This document shows positions 63,590 to 64,000 of a stretch of DNA of 64,000 nucleotides, one piece after another. Source of the DNA: an uncultured Kiritimatiellota bacterium (lineage in GTDB: Bacteria; Verrucomicrobiota; Kiritimatiellia; RFP12; UBA1067); contig CAKTZA010000006.1 in NCBI GenBank assembly GCA_934635045.1, positions 1 through 64,000 of the forward strand, read 5' to 3'. The translations under genes were made by a program, and so were the position numbers. A model generated the notes under the pieces. The model was not told the origin of the DNA and did not search any database. It saw nothing but the letters and a program-made list of their open reading frames with translations. Within the stretch, counting starts at the first letter, position 1; every line of letters begins with the position of its first letter.

Positions 63590-64000
63590 TCTTGTCTTTT
63601 CCTTCTGTTTCTGACTTCAGTTTCGGCTCGGCCGCGACCTTTACCGCAGCTTCGCCCCAGTGACCTGACCTTCGACGGTCGCGATGGCCGCGCGCAAGGA
63701 CGCTCGCCTTGGTGGCGCGGGAGGCCCGTTTCCGGCGCCCCGCTCGCAACTGAGTCTCCGCTCAGCAACCCCCGCAAAACAAGGCTCGCGACCACAACCG
63801 TGACCGCGAGCATCGAATCTCAGCGGCCACGACGCGACGGGATTGACTCGCCCGTATCGCGACCCCTCTCTTGCGAGAATTGCGCGTAGTATATCAAAAA
63901 GTGCCCTCCGCGCGCAAGGGGGCGGCCGACGCCCCGCCGCCTCCCGACGTTTGCTGTCGCAATTCTCACCCAAGAAGATGCCATCATCGCATGTGCATTC
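63590..64000 (-). other. Leader region of the S10 operon
   Basis: No supported gene. The minus-strand transcript from the promoter at 63888-63917 would have a leader of about 290 nt before rpsJ, GC-rich and able to fold (for example GCGAGCGGGGCGCC near 63750). Long leaders on this operon often carry autoregulatory sites, but no known motif is recognised. Upstream of the promoter, GGGGCG-GCCGA-CGCCCC near 63919-63936 is a short hairpin that might end a gene beyond the window. Confidence 0.5.
63888..63917 (-). promoter_or_regulatory. Candidate promoter of the S10 operon
   Basis: The minus strand has TTGCGC (63917-63912) and TATACT (63893-63888) separated by 18 bp, in an AT-rich pocket (CTTTTTGATATACTACG). 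It is the only promoter-like site upstream of rpsJ in the window. Confidence 0.55.

Noticed and set aside
63436..63813. A leader peptide or gene upstream of and overlapping rpsJ
   Set aside because: The frame runs through rpsJ in another frame and has no family features or ribosome-binding site; composition explains it.

Overview
The window is GC-rich bacterial DNA coded almost entirely on the minus strand. The best fit is the Verrucomicrobiota/Kiritimatiellota group (PVC). This rests on gene content, not on a search: many secreted glycosidases, DUF4838 proteins, XylR-type AraC regulators, several secreted SUMF1-fold proteins, a secreted protein with an N-V-V-G-Y motif, and a PilB/GspE ATPase. 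No tRNA, rRNA, CRISPR array or complete insertion sequence was seen.

Layout. 1-3.4 kb: the start of a secreted protein, then pilB/gspE with a XylR-type regulator overlapping its stop codon. 3.4-10.9 kb: a co-directional metabolic run (pdxY, thioredoxin-like lipid/redox gene, acyl-CoA ligase, upp, NCS2 purine permease, etfB, etfA). 10.9-25.5 kb: a polysaccharide-degradation cluster read from a clear promoter near 25.47 kb (DUF4838-CBM9, GH63-like, DUF4838-LamG, beta-helix, GH36, GH31, then GH2 from its own promoter), ending in a HydE-like radical SAM gene. 25.5-27 kb: a visibly AT-richer island with an unknown gene and a frameshifted PIN nuclease gene, plus an orphan plus-strand promoter with a 20-bp palindrome. 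27-35.1 kb: a second glycan operon (truncated GH29, small secreted protein, SUMF1 protein, beta-helix, GH127, shortened GH51-like). Its upstream end is fused to a truncated XylR fragment. 35.1-39.3 kb: tsaE, a 2-hydroxyacid dehydrogenase, an acyl-CoA ligase and a lipoprotein sugar-isomerase-like gene. 39.4-47.4 kb: a CE12-GH28 pectinase fusion, a clan-A glycosidase, and on the plus strand a XylR regulator with a MATE exporter. 47.4-53.6 kb: three tandem secreted SUMF1 paralogues, one fused to a metallophosphoesterase. 53.7-64 kb: xseA, then the S10/spc ribosomal protein operon from rpsJ to rplO.

The genes point to a polymer degrader that removes arabinose, fucose, galactose, uronic acid and pectin residues outside the cytoplasm and switches these functions with XylR-type sugar sensors.

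The least expected signals are in-frame repeat insertions in three conserved genes: etfA and tsaE share one repeat, and a 2-hydroxyacid dehydrogenase carries four GGGGTCTGTCCCC palindromes. Others are a family of purine-only intercistronic linkers, a deletion junction that beheads two divergent genes, the orphan promoter and palindrome next to the PIN island, -10 boxes placed directly before start codons, and a ribosomal operon with no room for rpmC or rpmD.
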